Shown: in pieces, positions 32,919 to 43,188 of the stretch | Layout of the letters: each line of letters begins with the position of its first letter | How positions within the stretch are numbered: position 1 is the stretch's first letter | NCBI RefSeq assembly: GCF_012979275.1 | Contig: NZ_JABASZ010000036.1 | Span: forward strand, 144,194-208,193 | Length of the DNA stretch: 64,000 bases | DNA from: Pseudopontixanthobacter vadosimaris | Lineage (GTDB): Bacteria; Pseudomonadota; Alphaproteobacteria; Sphingomonadales; Sphingomonadaceae | Direction: 5' to 3' | Position numbers and translations under genes: made by a program | Notes under the pieces: model-generated | Told to the model about the DNA's origin: nothing | The model's database searches: none | What the model saw: the letters and a program-made list of their open reading frames with translations, nothing else

Positions 32919-33791
32919 TTACTGGCGAAGATCGGCGAAGGTGTCGCATTGATCCTCATCACCCGTTCGCAGGCCGATCTGCAGCCAGCGCATCCGCTGC
33001 TCGCTCGAACCATGAGTGAAGCTTTCCGGATTGACCCTGCGACCTGCGCTGCGCTGTAGCGTATCGTCGCCGATCGCGCTGGCGGCGGTCAGCCCTTCTT
33101 CCAGATCGCCCGGTTCGATCAAATTGCGATTCCGTCCGGCCCATACGCCGGCGTAGCAATCGGCCTGCAATTCCATGCGAACCTGCAACTGGTTGGCGGC
33201 TTGCGGTTGCTGCGACTGCGCGCTGCGGATCTGGTCGGCCATGCCGGTCAGTTTCTGGACGTGGTGGCCATATTCATGCGCCATGACGTAATACCGGGCA
33301 AAATCGCCTTGCGCGCCCAATTCGCGGCTCAACTGATCATAAAATGCGGTATCTATATAGATGCCCTGGTCGGCGGGGCAGTAGAACGGCCCCATGGCGC
33401 TCGATGCCATGCCGCACCCGGTATTCTCCGTTCCGCCGCCCAGGAATGTGAGCGTCGGCTGGGAAAAGGAGATGCCGGCCTGCTGGAACAGCGGTTGCCA
33501 CGTCTCGTTCAGCGAACCCAGCGCATTGCAGCTTTCGACCGAATAGCTGTTGTCGTCGCAGATCTCGGCGGTGCTCTCGTTGCTGACCTGCCGGGCAGGC
33601 GCAGAGGTCTGTGTCCCTTCGACCATGCCGATGGTTTGCATGGGATCGACGCCGAACACGACCGCGCCGATCAGCGCGATCACCAGCGTCCCGCAGCCGA
33701 TCTTGCCGCCGCCGCCACCGGGGAAGCCGCCTCTGCCACCACCGCCGCGCCTGACGTTCACGCTGCCGGGATTGAACGGATTGAGCCTCAT
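32919..33791 (-). CDS. Neutral zinc metallopeptidase (YpfJ family), single membrane anchor
   Basis: 290 aa. A glycine-rich N-terminus (RRGGGGRGGFPGGGGGK) precedes one membrane segment (about 33-48), and a soluble domain follows. The zinc motif HEYGH is at 172-176, and the pattern MAHEYGHHVQ, with ELQADCYAGVWA further on, is typical of the putative neutral zinc metallopeptidase family (E. coli YpfJ). Function unproven. Its upstream region, shared with bdhA, carries an EcfG-like inverted repeat at 33856-33883. Confidence 0.88.
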   Translation of the reverse strand: MRLNPFNPGSVNVRRGGGGRGGFPGGGGGKIGCGTLVIALIGAVVFGVDPMQTIGMVEGTQTSAPARQVSNESTAEICDDNSYSVESCNALGSLNETWQPLFQQAGISFSQPTLTFLGGGTENTGCGMASSAMGPFYCPADQGIYIDTAFYDQLSRELGAQGDFARYYVMAHEYGHHVQKLTGMADQIRSAQSQQPQAANQLQVRMELQADCYAGVWAGRNRNLIEPGDLEEGLTAASAIGDDTLQRSAGRRVNPESFTHGSSEQRMRWLQIGLRTGDEDQCDTFADLRQ

Positions 33792-33855
33792 GATTTCCCC
33801 CTGTCTGCCCTGCTTCTATCCTGCGGGCAGTGTCGTTTGCATTTTCCTGATCCGC

Positions 33856-33883
33856 GGAACATAGCAAAGAGCTGCGGCGTTCC
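33856..33883. promoter_or_regulatory. EcfG-type promoter site, symmetrical, between metallopeptidase and bdhA genes
   Basis: GGAAC at 33856-33860 and GTTCC at 33879-33883, separated by 18 bases. Read on the plus strand it is GGAAC-N17-CGTT, a full match to the alphaproteobacterial EcfG general-stress consensus (GGAAC-N16/17-CGTT), 36 bases before the bdhA start. Read on the minus strand it is GGAAC-N17-TGTT, one base off, 65 bases before the metallopeptidase start. The same arrangement occurs at 45872-45899. It could also be an operator for a dimeric regulator. Confidence 0.55.
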
Positions 33884-33918
33884 CTAGCCGATCAGTTACG
33901 AACCTTCTGGAGTGCCAT

Positions 33919-34674
33919 ATGTTCCTATCCGGGCGCACCGCCCTCGTCACCGGTTCCACCTCGGGCATCGGACTCGCGATCGCACGCGCGCTGCATAGCG
34001 AGGGCGCGCATATCGTTCTGAACGGGTTTGGGGACGAGGCCGCAATAGCCGATCTGCGCAAGGAGATGGACGCACGGCACATCGATGCCGATCTGCTCAC
34101 CTGCGAGGGTGCGGAAAGCCTGATGGCCGAGGCAGGCGATGTAGACATTCTGGTCAACAATGCCGGCATGCAGAATGTCGCTCCGATAGAGGATTTCGCC
34201 CCGGCGAAATGGGACGCGATCATTGCGCTTAATCTGACGGCGGCATTTCATACCGTTCGCCTCGCCGTTCCGCATATGAAGCGCAGCGGCTGGGGCCGGA
34301 TCATCAACACGGCCAGCGCGCATTCCCTTGCGGCATCGCCGTTCAAGAGCGCCTATGTCGCCGCCAAGCACGGGCTGGCGGGACTGACGAAGACCGTGGC
34401 GCTGGAATTGGCGCAGACCGGGGTGACGGCAAATTGCATCAGTCCCGGCTACGTCTGGACCCCGCTGGTCGAAGGGCAGATTCCCGATACGATGAAGAGC
34501 CGCGGCCTGAGCCGGGAGGAAGTCATCAACGACGTGCTGCTCGCCAGGCAGCCAACCAAGCGGTTCGTGCAGCCAGAGGAAGTGGGCGCGCTGGCAGCGT
34601 TTCTGTGCCGGGACGAGGCGGGAAATATCACCGGATCAAATTACAGCATCGACGGCGGCTGGACCGCTGCATAA
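33919..34674 (+). CDS. bdhA: 3-hydroxybutyrate dehydrogenase
   Basis: NAD-dependent SDR that oxidises 3-hydroxybutyrate to acetoacetate, used in breaking down polyhydroxybutyrate or ketone bodies. 251 aa. Besides the usual TGSTSGIG, NNAG and Tyr-Lys (SAYVAAKHG) motifs, it has the parts specific to this enzyme: NAGMQNVAPIEDF, SAHSLAASPFKSAYVAAKHG and YVWTPLVEGQIPD with the QPTKRFVQPEEV segment. Weak ribosome site (TCTGGAG). The likely promoter at 33856-33883 suggests stress control. Confidence 0.9.
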   Translation: MFLSGRTALVTGSTSGIGLAIARALHSEGAHIVLNGFGDEAAIADLRKEMDARHIDADLLTCEGAESLMAEAGDVDILVNNAGMQNVAPIEDFAPAKWDAIIALNLTAAFHTVRLAVPHMKRSGWGRIINTASAHSLAASPFKSAYVAAKHGLAGLTKTVALELAQTGVTANCISPGYVWTPLVEGQIPDTMKSRGLSREEVINDVLLARQPTKRFVQPEEVGALAAFLCRDEAGNITGSNYSIDGGWTAA

Positions 34675-34720
34675 GCCTCGCGCCCGGACCTCGGCCTGCC
34701 GACCCGCTGTTCGCCTGCTG

Positions 34721-36211
34721 ATGCGCGCAGCGTCGGGCAGTGCGCTCGCCTGCATGCTTGCGGCATGCGCTGCAACATCAGCGCCGCCAGGGCAATCGTC
34801 GTTCAGGGCACAGGCCGCTGCTCCGGATAGCGAGATCGAAGCCGCGCTCGCCCGGCATATCGGCATTCTGGCCAGCGATGCTTTCGAAGGACGCCGGCCC
34901 GGTACGCCGGGCGAGGCCAGAACCTTGAGCTATCTCGCGCGCCAGTGGCAGGCCATCGGGCTTCAATCCGGCACGAACGATCCCGCCAATCCTTGGTTCG
35001 CACCCGTCCGCCTCAATCTGGCAAGACCCCAGTCCAGCACGGCCGTCTTCCGCCGTGATGGGCGGTATGTCTCAGTGGGTGAGGACGAGGTCCGCATCTT
35101 TACCAGCGGCACTCGTGGGCTGACCAGCGATGCGCCGGTCCTGTTCGTGGGAGAGGAAGGGGAAATTTCGGCGAAGGCGCTGGCCGGGCGCGTGGCCGTG
35201 ATGCTGGCGGATGCTTCCGGAAGCCTGGAAAGGCGGCAGTCGCTGTTCAATGCGGGCGCTGCGGCCGTGTTGTCGGTCGTGGCTGACGCGGCGGCGCTGG
35301 CGCGGGTTGCCGAGCTGCGGAACGAGGGCGAATACCGGCTGGACGGCATAGGCGAGGATCGGCTGGACGGATTTATCACGGCGGCAGCCATGGCGCGGAT
35401 CGTGGGCGCCGAGAAATGGAGGCGCTGGCAATCGGCAGCAGCAGGCTCACCGGATTTCAGGCCGCAGCAGACCGGCGCAACGGTAACGCTGGAGGCGGTT
35501 TCGGCACCTGCCGATGTGCTGACCCATAATCTGGTGGCTCGCCTGCCGGGCAGGAACCCGGCAAAAGGCGCGGTTCTGGTGCTCGCCCATTGGGATCATT
35601 TCGGCATCTGCGCGCCGCAATCGCCGAACGACCGAATTTGCAACGGTGCCATCGACAATGCCAGCGGTCTTGCCGTGATGACCGAACTCGCGCGCAGGCT
35701 GGCGGCTGGGCCAGTGCTGGACCGGGACATCTATTTTCTCGCGACCACGGCCGAGGAATGGGGCCTGCTCGGCGCCAAGGCCTTCCTGCGCGATCCGCCG
35801 GTCCCGCTCGACAGCATCGTCGCGGCCTTCAATCTCGACACGGTGGCAGGTGCCCCCCGCGATGCACGCGTCGCGGTGATTGGCAGGGGCCTCACGCCGC
35901 TCGACGATGCGATAGCAGGTCTGATCGCCGGCGCAGGTCGCCAGAGGGGCGACGACGAATTTGCCAGCCGCTACCTCCGCAGGCAGGATGGCTGGGCCCT
36001 GCTGCAGGGCGGCGTTCCGACGCTTATGGTGACGAGTGCCTTTGCCGATCCTGCCACCCTTCGCGACTACACGGCCGAGGATTATCATCGACCGACCGAT
36101 GAAGCGGAGAATCTGGAACTGGGCGGCGCGGTGCAGGATCTGCTGCTGCACGAAGCCATGGTGCGCCATTTCGGCGATTCCGATCACTGGCCTGCGGTTC
36201 CGGCAGGGTAG
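34721..36211 (+). CDS. M28-family zinc peptidase, predicted lipoprotein
   Basis: 496 aa aminopeptidase-like hydrolase exported with a signal ending near ACMLAACAATS, probably a lipoprotein. Zinc ligands of family M28 are visible: His290 and Asp292 in VLAHWDHFG, Asp312 in GAIDNASG, the catalytic pair Glu345-Glu346 in TTAEEWGLLG, an Asp in AAFNLDTVAG, and a His in DYHRPTDEAENL. A PA-type insert precedes the catalytic part (about 100-250). No signs of damage. The substrate is unknown. Confidence 0.88.
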   Translation: MRAASGSALACMLAACAATSAPPGQSSFRAQAAAPDSEIEAALARHIGILASDAFEGRRPGTPGEARTLSYLARQWQAIGLQSGTNDPANPWFAPVRLNLARPQSSTAVFRRDGRYVSVGEDEVRIFTSGTRGLTSDAPVLFVGEEGEISAKALAGRVAVMLADASGSLERRQSLFNAGAAAVLSVVADAAALARVAELRNEGEYRLDGIGEDRLDGFITAAAMARIVGAEKWRRWQSAAAGSPDFRPQQTGATVTLEAVSAPADVLTHNLVARLPGRNPAKGAVLVLAHWDHFGICAPQSPNDRICNGAIDNASGLAVMTELARRLAAGPVLDRDIYFLATTAEEWGLLGAKAFLRDPPVPLDSIVAAFNLDTVAGAPRDARVAVIGRGLTPLDDAIAGLIAGAGRQRGDDEFASRYLRRQDGWALLQGGVPTLMVTSAFADPATLRDYTAEDYHRPTDEAENLELGGAVQDLLLHEAMVRHFGDSDHWPAVPAG

Positions 36212-36275
36212 CGCCGCGCCGCCCCGCGCCGCTTCATCATGAATCGTGATGCCCCGCGGCAATGCCCTCCGGTGA

Positions 36276-37814
<1,539 letters not shown>

Positions 37815-37835
37815 CCGCCTGGCAGGGGTGCAGTC

Positions 37836-39014
37836 GTGAGACCTGCCGCGCGGGTGCAGGCTGCGATTGAGCTGCTCGACACGATCGTGGACGCGGCCCG
37901 CAACAACGGCGCCCCGGCGGATCGCATCGTCGCGGAATATTTCCGCAACCGGCGCTATGCGGGTTCCAAGGATCGCCGCGCCGTGCGGGAACTCGTCTAT
38001 CGCGCAATCCGGGCCTGCGGGCCGGTCCCGCGCACCGGACGTGCGGCGATGCTGCGCGTGGCGGAAATGGACGCAGGCCTGGCCGAATTGTTCGACGGTT
38101 CACCGCATGGTCCTCCGGCCATCGGCAAGCGGGAAGTGCCCGCTGATGGGGGTGTCGCGCCGGATTGGTTGCTGGAATGGCTCGAACTGTCGGGCATCGC
38201 CGGGGAGGAAGCCGCCGCGCTGCTGGAGAGGGCGCCGCTGGATTTGCGGGTCAACACCTTGAAAGCAGAACGGGCCAATCTCGATCTGCCGATCGCGGCG
38301 GAGCGCCTGCCTCTGCCCGCCGCATTGCGCCTTCCGGCGGGCACGTCGGTCGAACAATGGGACGCCTACCGGGATGGGCTTGTCGAAATCCAGGACCACG
38401 GGAGCCAGATCGCCTGCTCGGCGATGCAGGCGAAACCCGGTGAGCATATCCTCGATCTCTGCGCGGGCGCGGGCGGCAAGACGCTGGCGCTTGCCGCTGC
38501 GATGCAGAACCGGGGCACGCTGATCGCGAGCGATACCGACCGCGGCCGCCTGTCGCGCCTTGCGCCGCGAGCGGCGCGGGCGGACGCCGGCATGGTCGAG
38601 GCCGTTTTGCTGAATCCGGGAGAGGAGCGCGAGGCGCTTGCCGCGCATCTGGGCCGGGTCGACGGTGTCCTGGTGGATGCGCCTTGCTCCGGCACCGGAA
38701 CCTGGCGCCGCAATCCCGAGGCGCGGTGGCGGACAGACCGCGACCAGCTGCTGGCGTTCGCCGACGTGCAGGACAGGCTGCTGGAGATCGCGGCGGATCT
38801 GGTTCGTCCCGGCGGACGCATCACCTACATCACCTGTTCGCTGCTCGACATCGAAGGTGCCGATCGGATCGCAGCGTTTCAGGGCAGGCATCCGGACTGG
38901 ACGATCATCCGACCGGACCTGCCCCTCGGTCGCGAACATGGCGGCGGCACTCGGCTTACTCCGCTTCACGACGGCACGGATGGATTTTTCATCGCCTGTC
39001 TATGTTCGCCATGA
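37836..39014 (+). CDS. RsmB/NOP-family RNA cytosine-5 methyltransferase
   Basis: 392 aa SAM-dependent RNA m5C methyltransferase, of the RsmB/NOP2 group. Motif I is ILDLCAGAGGKTLALAAAM, the active-site segment VDAPCSGTGTWRRNPEARWR contains the first catalytic cysteine, and TYITCSLLDIEGADRI contains the second. An N-terminal NusB-like or helical part (RNNGAPADRIVAEYF) is present. It starts with GTG at 37836, 22 bases after guaB, so it may be co-transcribed with it. Exact target (16S rRNA C967 in E. coli) is inferred only from the family. Confidence 0.88.
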   Translation: MRPAARVQAAIELLDTIVDAARNNGAPADRIVAEYFRNRRYAGSKDRRAVRELVYRAIRACGPVPRTGRAAMLRVAEMDAGLAELFDGSPHGPPAIGKREVPADGGVAPDWLLEWLELSGIAGEEAAALLERAPLDLRVNTLKAERANLDLPIAAERLPLPAALRLPAGTSVEQWDAYRDGLVEIQDHGSQIACSAMQAKPGEHILDLCAGAGGKTLALAAAMQNRGTLIASDTDRGRLSRLAPRAARADAGMVEAVLLNPGEEREALAAHLGRVDGVLVDAPCSGTGTWRRNPEARWRTDRDQLLAFADVQDRLLEIAADLVRPGGRITYITCSLLDIEGADRIAAFQGRHPDWTIIRPDLPLGREHGGGTRLTPLHDGTDGFFIACLCSP

Positions 39015-39075
39015 TAGCTTGGCCCGAATGGCTCTTCCAATTTCCTCCGCGCCATCAGCCCTGAAGGACAAGCTC

Positions 39076-39579
39076 ATGCGTTACGCCCCGATTGCCGCCG
39101 CCCTGTCGCTGCTGATCGCGGTGAATGCAAGCGTCGGACAGGGTGCCGAACCGGAGGCCAGCCCGCGCGCAGCCGTGCTGATCGCCGAAGGCCGCGCTGC
39201 GCTGGAAGCCGGTGAACCGCAACAGGCGGTGGACGCATTCGAAGCTGCCTATGCCGTCGACCCTGCCTATGATCCTGTCCTGCTGGAACTCGCCAATGCG
39301 GCGCGGCATCAGAATTTGCAGGGCAAGGCGATCCGCTATTACCGGGAGGCTCTGGCCCGCAATCCCAGCGATTTCGCCGCCATCGCGGGTGAGGGCGAGG
39401 CCCTGATCGAGAAAGGCGCCATCGAAAGGGCACGCGGCAATCTGGCGCGTCTGGAATCGCAATGCGGGGCGAACTGCCCCGAGACGCTGGCATTGGCCGC
39501 CCGGATCCAGAGCGGAGCGCAGCCGCGCATGGTAACGGCCGAGAGCCTTCTGCCCGATCCGATCGTCATTCCGAACTGA
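39076..39579 (+). CDS. Exported TPR-repeat protein
   Basis: About 167 aa. A signal peptide (MRYAPIAAALSLLIAVNASVGQGA) is followed by two or three tetratricopeptide repeats: AVLIAEGRAALEAGEPQQAVDAFEAAYAVDP and VLLELANAARHQNLQGKAIRYYREALARNP. It is probably a periplasmic scaffold; no catalytic residues. Start at 39076 gives the signal peptide; a start at 39028 is in frame too. It follows the RNA methyltransferase by 61 bases. Confidence 0.75.
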   Translation: MRYAPIAAALSLLIAVNASVGQGAEPEASPRAAVLIAEGRAALEAGEPQQAVDAFEAAYAVDPAYDPVLLELANAARHQNLQGKAIRYYREALARNPSDFAAIAGEGEALIEKGAIERARGNLARLESQCGANCPETLALAARIQSGAQPRMVTAESLLPDPIVIPN

Positions 39580-39610
39580 ACGGGATTGTCGCGGCCGGGT
39601 GCCGCAGATT

Positions 39611-40084
39611 TCAGATCAGATCGCGAAAGGCATCGAGTACGCTGCGATACACGCGTTTCTTGAACGGGATTATCATCTCGGGCAATCGTTCGAGGTCCAG
39701 CCATTGCCATGCGCAGAATTCCGGATGGTCATGAGCGTCGAGGTCGACATCCGCATCCTCGCCCGTGAAGCGCGCCAGGAACCAGGTCTGGCGCTGTCCG
39801 CGATAGCGCCCGCCCCATAGTTTGCCCTGCAATTCCTCCGGCAGATCATAGGCGATGTCGTCATCCATTTTGCGCAGGATCGAGACCTTGTCGGCGGTCA
39901 GGCCGGTTTCCTCGTGCAATTCGCGCAAGGCGGCTGCCTTCAAATCTTCGCCTTCATCGACGCCGCCCTGGGGCATCTGCCACCAGTCGCCCTCGCGATT
40001 GTCGATGCGCCTGCCGACGAAGGCGCGGCCTTCGTCATTGACGAGCATGATCCCCACACAGGGGCGGTAGCCCAGGTCGCTCAT
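39611..40084 (-). CDS. rppH: RNA pyrophosphohydrolase RppH
   Basis: Removes pyrophosphate from 5' ends of mRNAs, starting decay. 157 aa. A complete Nudix box lies at residues 40-62 (GGVDEGEDLKAAALRELHEETGL), and the N-terminal YRPCVGIMLVN and VGRRIDN.REGDWWQMPQGG are characteristic of RppH. Its start overlaps the stop of the upstream hydrolase by four bases (ATGA), so the two are coupled. Confidence 0.93.
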   Translation of the reverse strand: MSDLGYRPCVGIMLVNDEGRAFVGRRIDNREGDWWQMPQGGVDEGEDLKAAALRELHEETGLTADKVSILRKMDDDIAYDLPEELQGKLWGGRYRGQRQTWFLARFTGEDADVDLDAHDHPEFCAWQWLDLERLPEMIIPFKKRVYRSVLDAFRDLI

Positions 40085-41037
40085 CTGCCGTGCCGCTCCA
40101 GCATCAGTTTCATCGCGGCAAGAATGGCCTGCATGTCCTCATGCGCGCTCGGCATCGCCTTGCGCAGATTGACGAAGCCGTGAATGTTTCCCCGCATTTC
40201 CAGGTAAATGACGTCCACGCCGGACTGGATCAGCGCGCAGGCGTAATTCCGACCCGAATCGCGCAAGGGGTCGAGGCTGGCGGTGGCCACGATCGTCGGC
40301 GGCGTCGGCGCGTGATCGGCCAGGATCGGTGTGTTGCGGCGGTCGCCTTCCGCAGGGGCATAGCACCGCGTGAAGAACTGCATGGCGTCGCGGGTGAGCA
40401 GATAGCCTTCCCCGAAATCCGCGAAGGATTGCGTGACGCTGATATCGTCGGCCAGCGGATAGATCGGCACCTGCATTATCACCGGCGCATCGGCAGGCTT
40501 TTCGATCAGGGATTGCGTGGTGACGATTGCCAGATTGCCGCCGGCGCTGTCGCCCATCGGGATCAGGCCTGAAACCTGCAAGCCCAGATCGGATGGGCTG
40601 CCTGCAACCCAGCGCGTGGCCGCCTCGCAATCGTCCGGGGCCGCTGGAAACGGGTTTTCCGGAGCAAGCCGGTAATCGACCGAGATGACCGGAAGCTCGA
40701 GTTCGGCCGCAATCTGCGTGCAGAGGCGGTGGTGGGTTTCGATATCGCCGATGACGAAACCGCCGCCGTGATAGAACATGATCACCGGGGCAGGGGAGGT
40801 CCGGTCCGCCATGGCATCGTAAAGCCGCAAGGGAATGTCGCCGGCCGGGCCGGGACAGGAAAGATCGCGAATGACAGGAATGTCGCGCGCGTCCCGTTCG
40901 GCGATATGCTGGGTCGCCATCATCGAAGCGCGGGCTTCCTCCAGGCTCATTTCCGACAGCGGGGGTCGGCCCGCAGCTTCGAGGAACTGCAGGAATGCGC
41001 GCACATCCTCGCGGACAAAAGGTTGTTCATCGGCCAT
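40081..41037 (-). CDS. Alpha/beta hydrolase, hormone-sensitive-lipase family esterase
   Basis: About 318 aa. HSL-family signatures: oxyanion motif HGGGF at FYHGGGFVIGDIETHHR, nucleophile GDSAGGN, and a DPLRDSGRNYACAL then HGFVNLRKAMP end with the catalytic Asp and His. Likely a carboxylesterase for short acyl esters. The start ATG at 41037 (MADEQPFV) is preferred; another at 41055 adds six residues. A long open frame continues upstream to 42099, but that is antisense to korA and is not part of this gene. It overlaps rppH at its end. Confidence 0.88.
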   Translation of the reverse strand: MADEQPFVREDVRAFLQFLEAAGRPPLSEMSLEEARASMMATQHIAERDARDIPVIRDLSCPGPAGDIPLRLYDAMADRTSPAPVIMFYHGGGFVIGDIETHHRLCTQIAAELELPVISVDYRLAPENPFPAAPDDCEAATRWVAGSPSDLGLQVSGLIPMGDSAGGNLAIVTTQSLIEKPADAPVIMQVPIYPLADDISVTQSFADFGEGYLLTRDAMQFFTRCYAPAEGDRRNTPILADHAPTPPTIVATASLDPLRDSGRNYACALIQSGVDVIYLEMRGNIHGFVNLRKAMPSAHEDMQAILAAMKLMLERHGR

Positions 41038-41229
41038 CAGCGCATCCAATCCCATGGGTTGAGGCGGCAAGCTAGAGGGTGCGCATGATCTTTTCCACTC
41101 GACATTTTGCAAGGGGCCGAGAAAATCTTCATTGCGGCAAGGGATAGCTGTGCATAGTTGCGGTGCAGGAATGCACTCCCACGAATAGACGCGCGGCCGC
41201 ACAGGGGCAGCGTAGGACAAGGAAATTTC

Positions 41230-43188
41230 ATGGCAAGCCAGGCTGCCGAAGCTGCTCCCGAAAAATTCGGGCAAGACATGTCGCAAGGTTCCGCGCCCGA
41301 TGCGGTGACCGTTCGCTTCGCGGGTGACAGCGGCGACGGAATGCAACTGACCGGCGGCCAGTTCACCCTGTCGACCGCGCTGGCCGGCAATGATCTGGCC
41401 ACTTTCCCCGATTTTCCGGCAGAGATTCGTGCGCCCCAGGGCACCTTGTTCGGCGTTTCCGCATTCCAGATCAATTTCGGCAGCCGCCGCATCAACACCG
41501 CCGGCGATGCGCCCGACGTGCTGGTGGCGATGAATCCCGCCGCGCTGAAGGTCAATCTCGAAGCGTTGAAGCCGGGCGGGCTGATCATTGCCGACACTGG
41601 TGAATTTACGAAGCGTAATCTCGACAAGGCGAAATACGACCGCAATCCGCTGGAGGATGGCAGCCTGGCAAAATGGGACCTGCTCGCCTTCGATATCTCC
41701 GAACTGACGGTGGAGGCGGTCAAGCCCTTCGGCCTGGGGCGCAAGGATGCCCTGCGGTCCAAGAACATGTGGACGCTGGGCCTCGCGCTGTGGATGTTCG
41801 ACCGCCCGCGCGAACCGATCCACCAGTGGCTGAGAGAAAAATTTCGCAGCAAGCCCGACATTGCGGATGCGAATATTGCCGCGCTGGATGCGGGGCACGC
41901 TTATGGCGAAACGGCGGAACTCGCCGGACCGCTGCAGCAGTTGCATATCCCGCCGGTCGAGAGCGCGCCGGGGTTGTACAAGACGGTAACGGGCGCAGAA
42001 TCGATCTCGCTTGGCCTCGTCGCAGGCGCGCAGCTGGCCGAACTGCCGATGTTTTTCGGCGGCTATCCGATCACGCCGGCCAGCGCCATTTTGCATCATC
42101 TGTCGCGGCTCAAGGAATTCGGCGTCACGACTTTCCAGGCGGAGGACGAGATTGCCGCCATCTGCGCGGCCATCGGCGCCTCCTATGCAGGACAGCTGGG
42201 CGTTACCTCATCCTCAGGCCCCGGTATCGCGCTGAAGACCGAGGCGATGGGGCTGGCCATCATGACCGAACTGCCGCTGGTCATCGTCAATTCCCAGCGC
42301 GGCGGCCCCAGCACGGGCCTGCCGACCAAGACCGAGCAGAGCGATCTGTATCAGGCTGTCTATGGCCGCAATGGCGATGCGCCCATGCCGGTAATCGCCG
42401 CGCGCAGCCCCTCCGATGCCTTCGAATGCGCGATCGAGGCCTGCCGCATCGCGGTGCAATATATGACGCCGGTGATGCTGCTTACCGACGGCTATATCGC
42501 CAATGCGGCGGAGCCGTGGAAGGTGCCGGACCCTGCGGATTTTGCGCCGTTCCCGGCAAAATTCCTGGAACAGAAGAATGCAGGCGATAATTTGCTGCCC
42601 TATGCGCGCGATGAAAATGGCAAGCGCCCGTGGATCAAGCCCGGAACGCCCGGCCTGATGCACCGGATCGGCGGGATCGAGAAGGCGCAGGGCACCGGCC
42701 ATATCGATTATTCGCCCGCCAATCACCAGGCGATGACCGACGCGCGTGCCGCGAAGATTTCGGGCGTCGCCGTGCCGGATCAGGATGTCGCGCTCGGCTC
42801 CACGTCCGGCAAGCTGGCGGTCGTCGGCTGGGGATCGACCTATGGCCCCATACATCAGGCCGTCGGACGTGCGCGCCGGAGGGGCATGGACGTGAGCCAT
42901 ATCCATGTGCGTCATATCTGGCCGCTGCCGGCCAATCTGGGCGAGCTGCTGCGCGCCTATGACAACGTGCTGGTGCCCGAAATGAATACCGGCCAGTTCA
43001 AGACCGTGCTGCGCGATCAATATCTCGTCGATGCCCGCCCGCTGACCAAGACCAGCGGCCAGCCTTTCTCCATCGCGGAACTGGAGGAAGCGATCGGCAC
43101 ATATTTCGACGGTATTGCCGGCAACGAGGGCGGCGAAGTGCCCGTCAACGACACCCAGCTTCCCAGCCCCGAGGCGATGAACCCATGA
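41230..43188 (+). CDS. korA: 2-oxoacid:acceptor oxidoreductase, alpha subunit (KorA-like, fused gamma+alpha)
   Basis: About 652 aa. The N-terminal 200 residues are the gamma-type domain (VRFAGDSGDGMQLTGGQFTLSTALAGNDLATFPDFPAEIRAP) and the rest is the alpha domain (MFFGGYPITPASAILHHL, SSGPGIALKTEAMG, RGGPSTGLPTKTEQ). Together with KorB it oxidises a 2-oxoacid, most probably 2-oxoglutarate, to an acyl-CoA while reducing ferredoxin. ATG at 41230 follows AGGACAAGGAAA. Substrate is by analogy with the similar fused Mycobacterium enzyme; pyruvate is possible. Confidence 0.9.
   Translation: MASQAAEAAPEKFGQDMSQGSAPDAVTVRFAGDSGDGMQLTGGQFTLSTALAGNDLATFPDFPAEIRAPQGTLFGVSAFQINFGSRRINTAGDAPDVLVAMNPAALKVNLEALKPGGLIIADTGEFTKRNLDKAKYDRNPLEDGSLAKWDLLAFDISELTVEAVKPFGLGRKDALRSKNMWTLGLALWMFDRPREPIHQWLREKFRSKPDIADANIAALDAGHAYGETAELAGPLQQLHIPPVESAPGLYKTVTGAESISLGLVAGAQLAELPMFFGGYPITPASAILHHLSRLKEFGVTTFQAEDEIAAICAAIGASYAGQLGVTSSSGPGIALKTEAMGLAIMTELPLVIVNSQRGGPSTGLPTKTEQSDLYQAVYGRNGDAPMPVIAARSPSDAFECAIEACRIAVQYMTPVMLLTDGYIANAAEPWKVPDPADFAPFPAKFLEQKNAGDNLLPYARDENGKRPWIKPGTPGLMHRIGGIEKAQGTGHIDYSPANHQAMTDARAAKISGVAVPDQDVALGSTSGKLAVVGWGSTYGPIHQAVGRARRRGMDVSHIHVRHIWPLPANLGELLRAYDNVLVPEMNTGQFKTVLRDQYLVDARPLTKTSGQPFSIAELEEAIGTYFDGIAGNEGGEVPVNDTQLPSPEAMNP

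Noticed and set aside
41038..42099. N-terminal extension of the HSL-family esterase frame (672 residues in total)
   Set aside because: The extra ~350 residues are antisense to korA and unlike any HSL protein; the real start is at 41037 or 41055.
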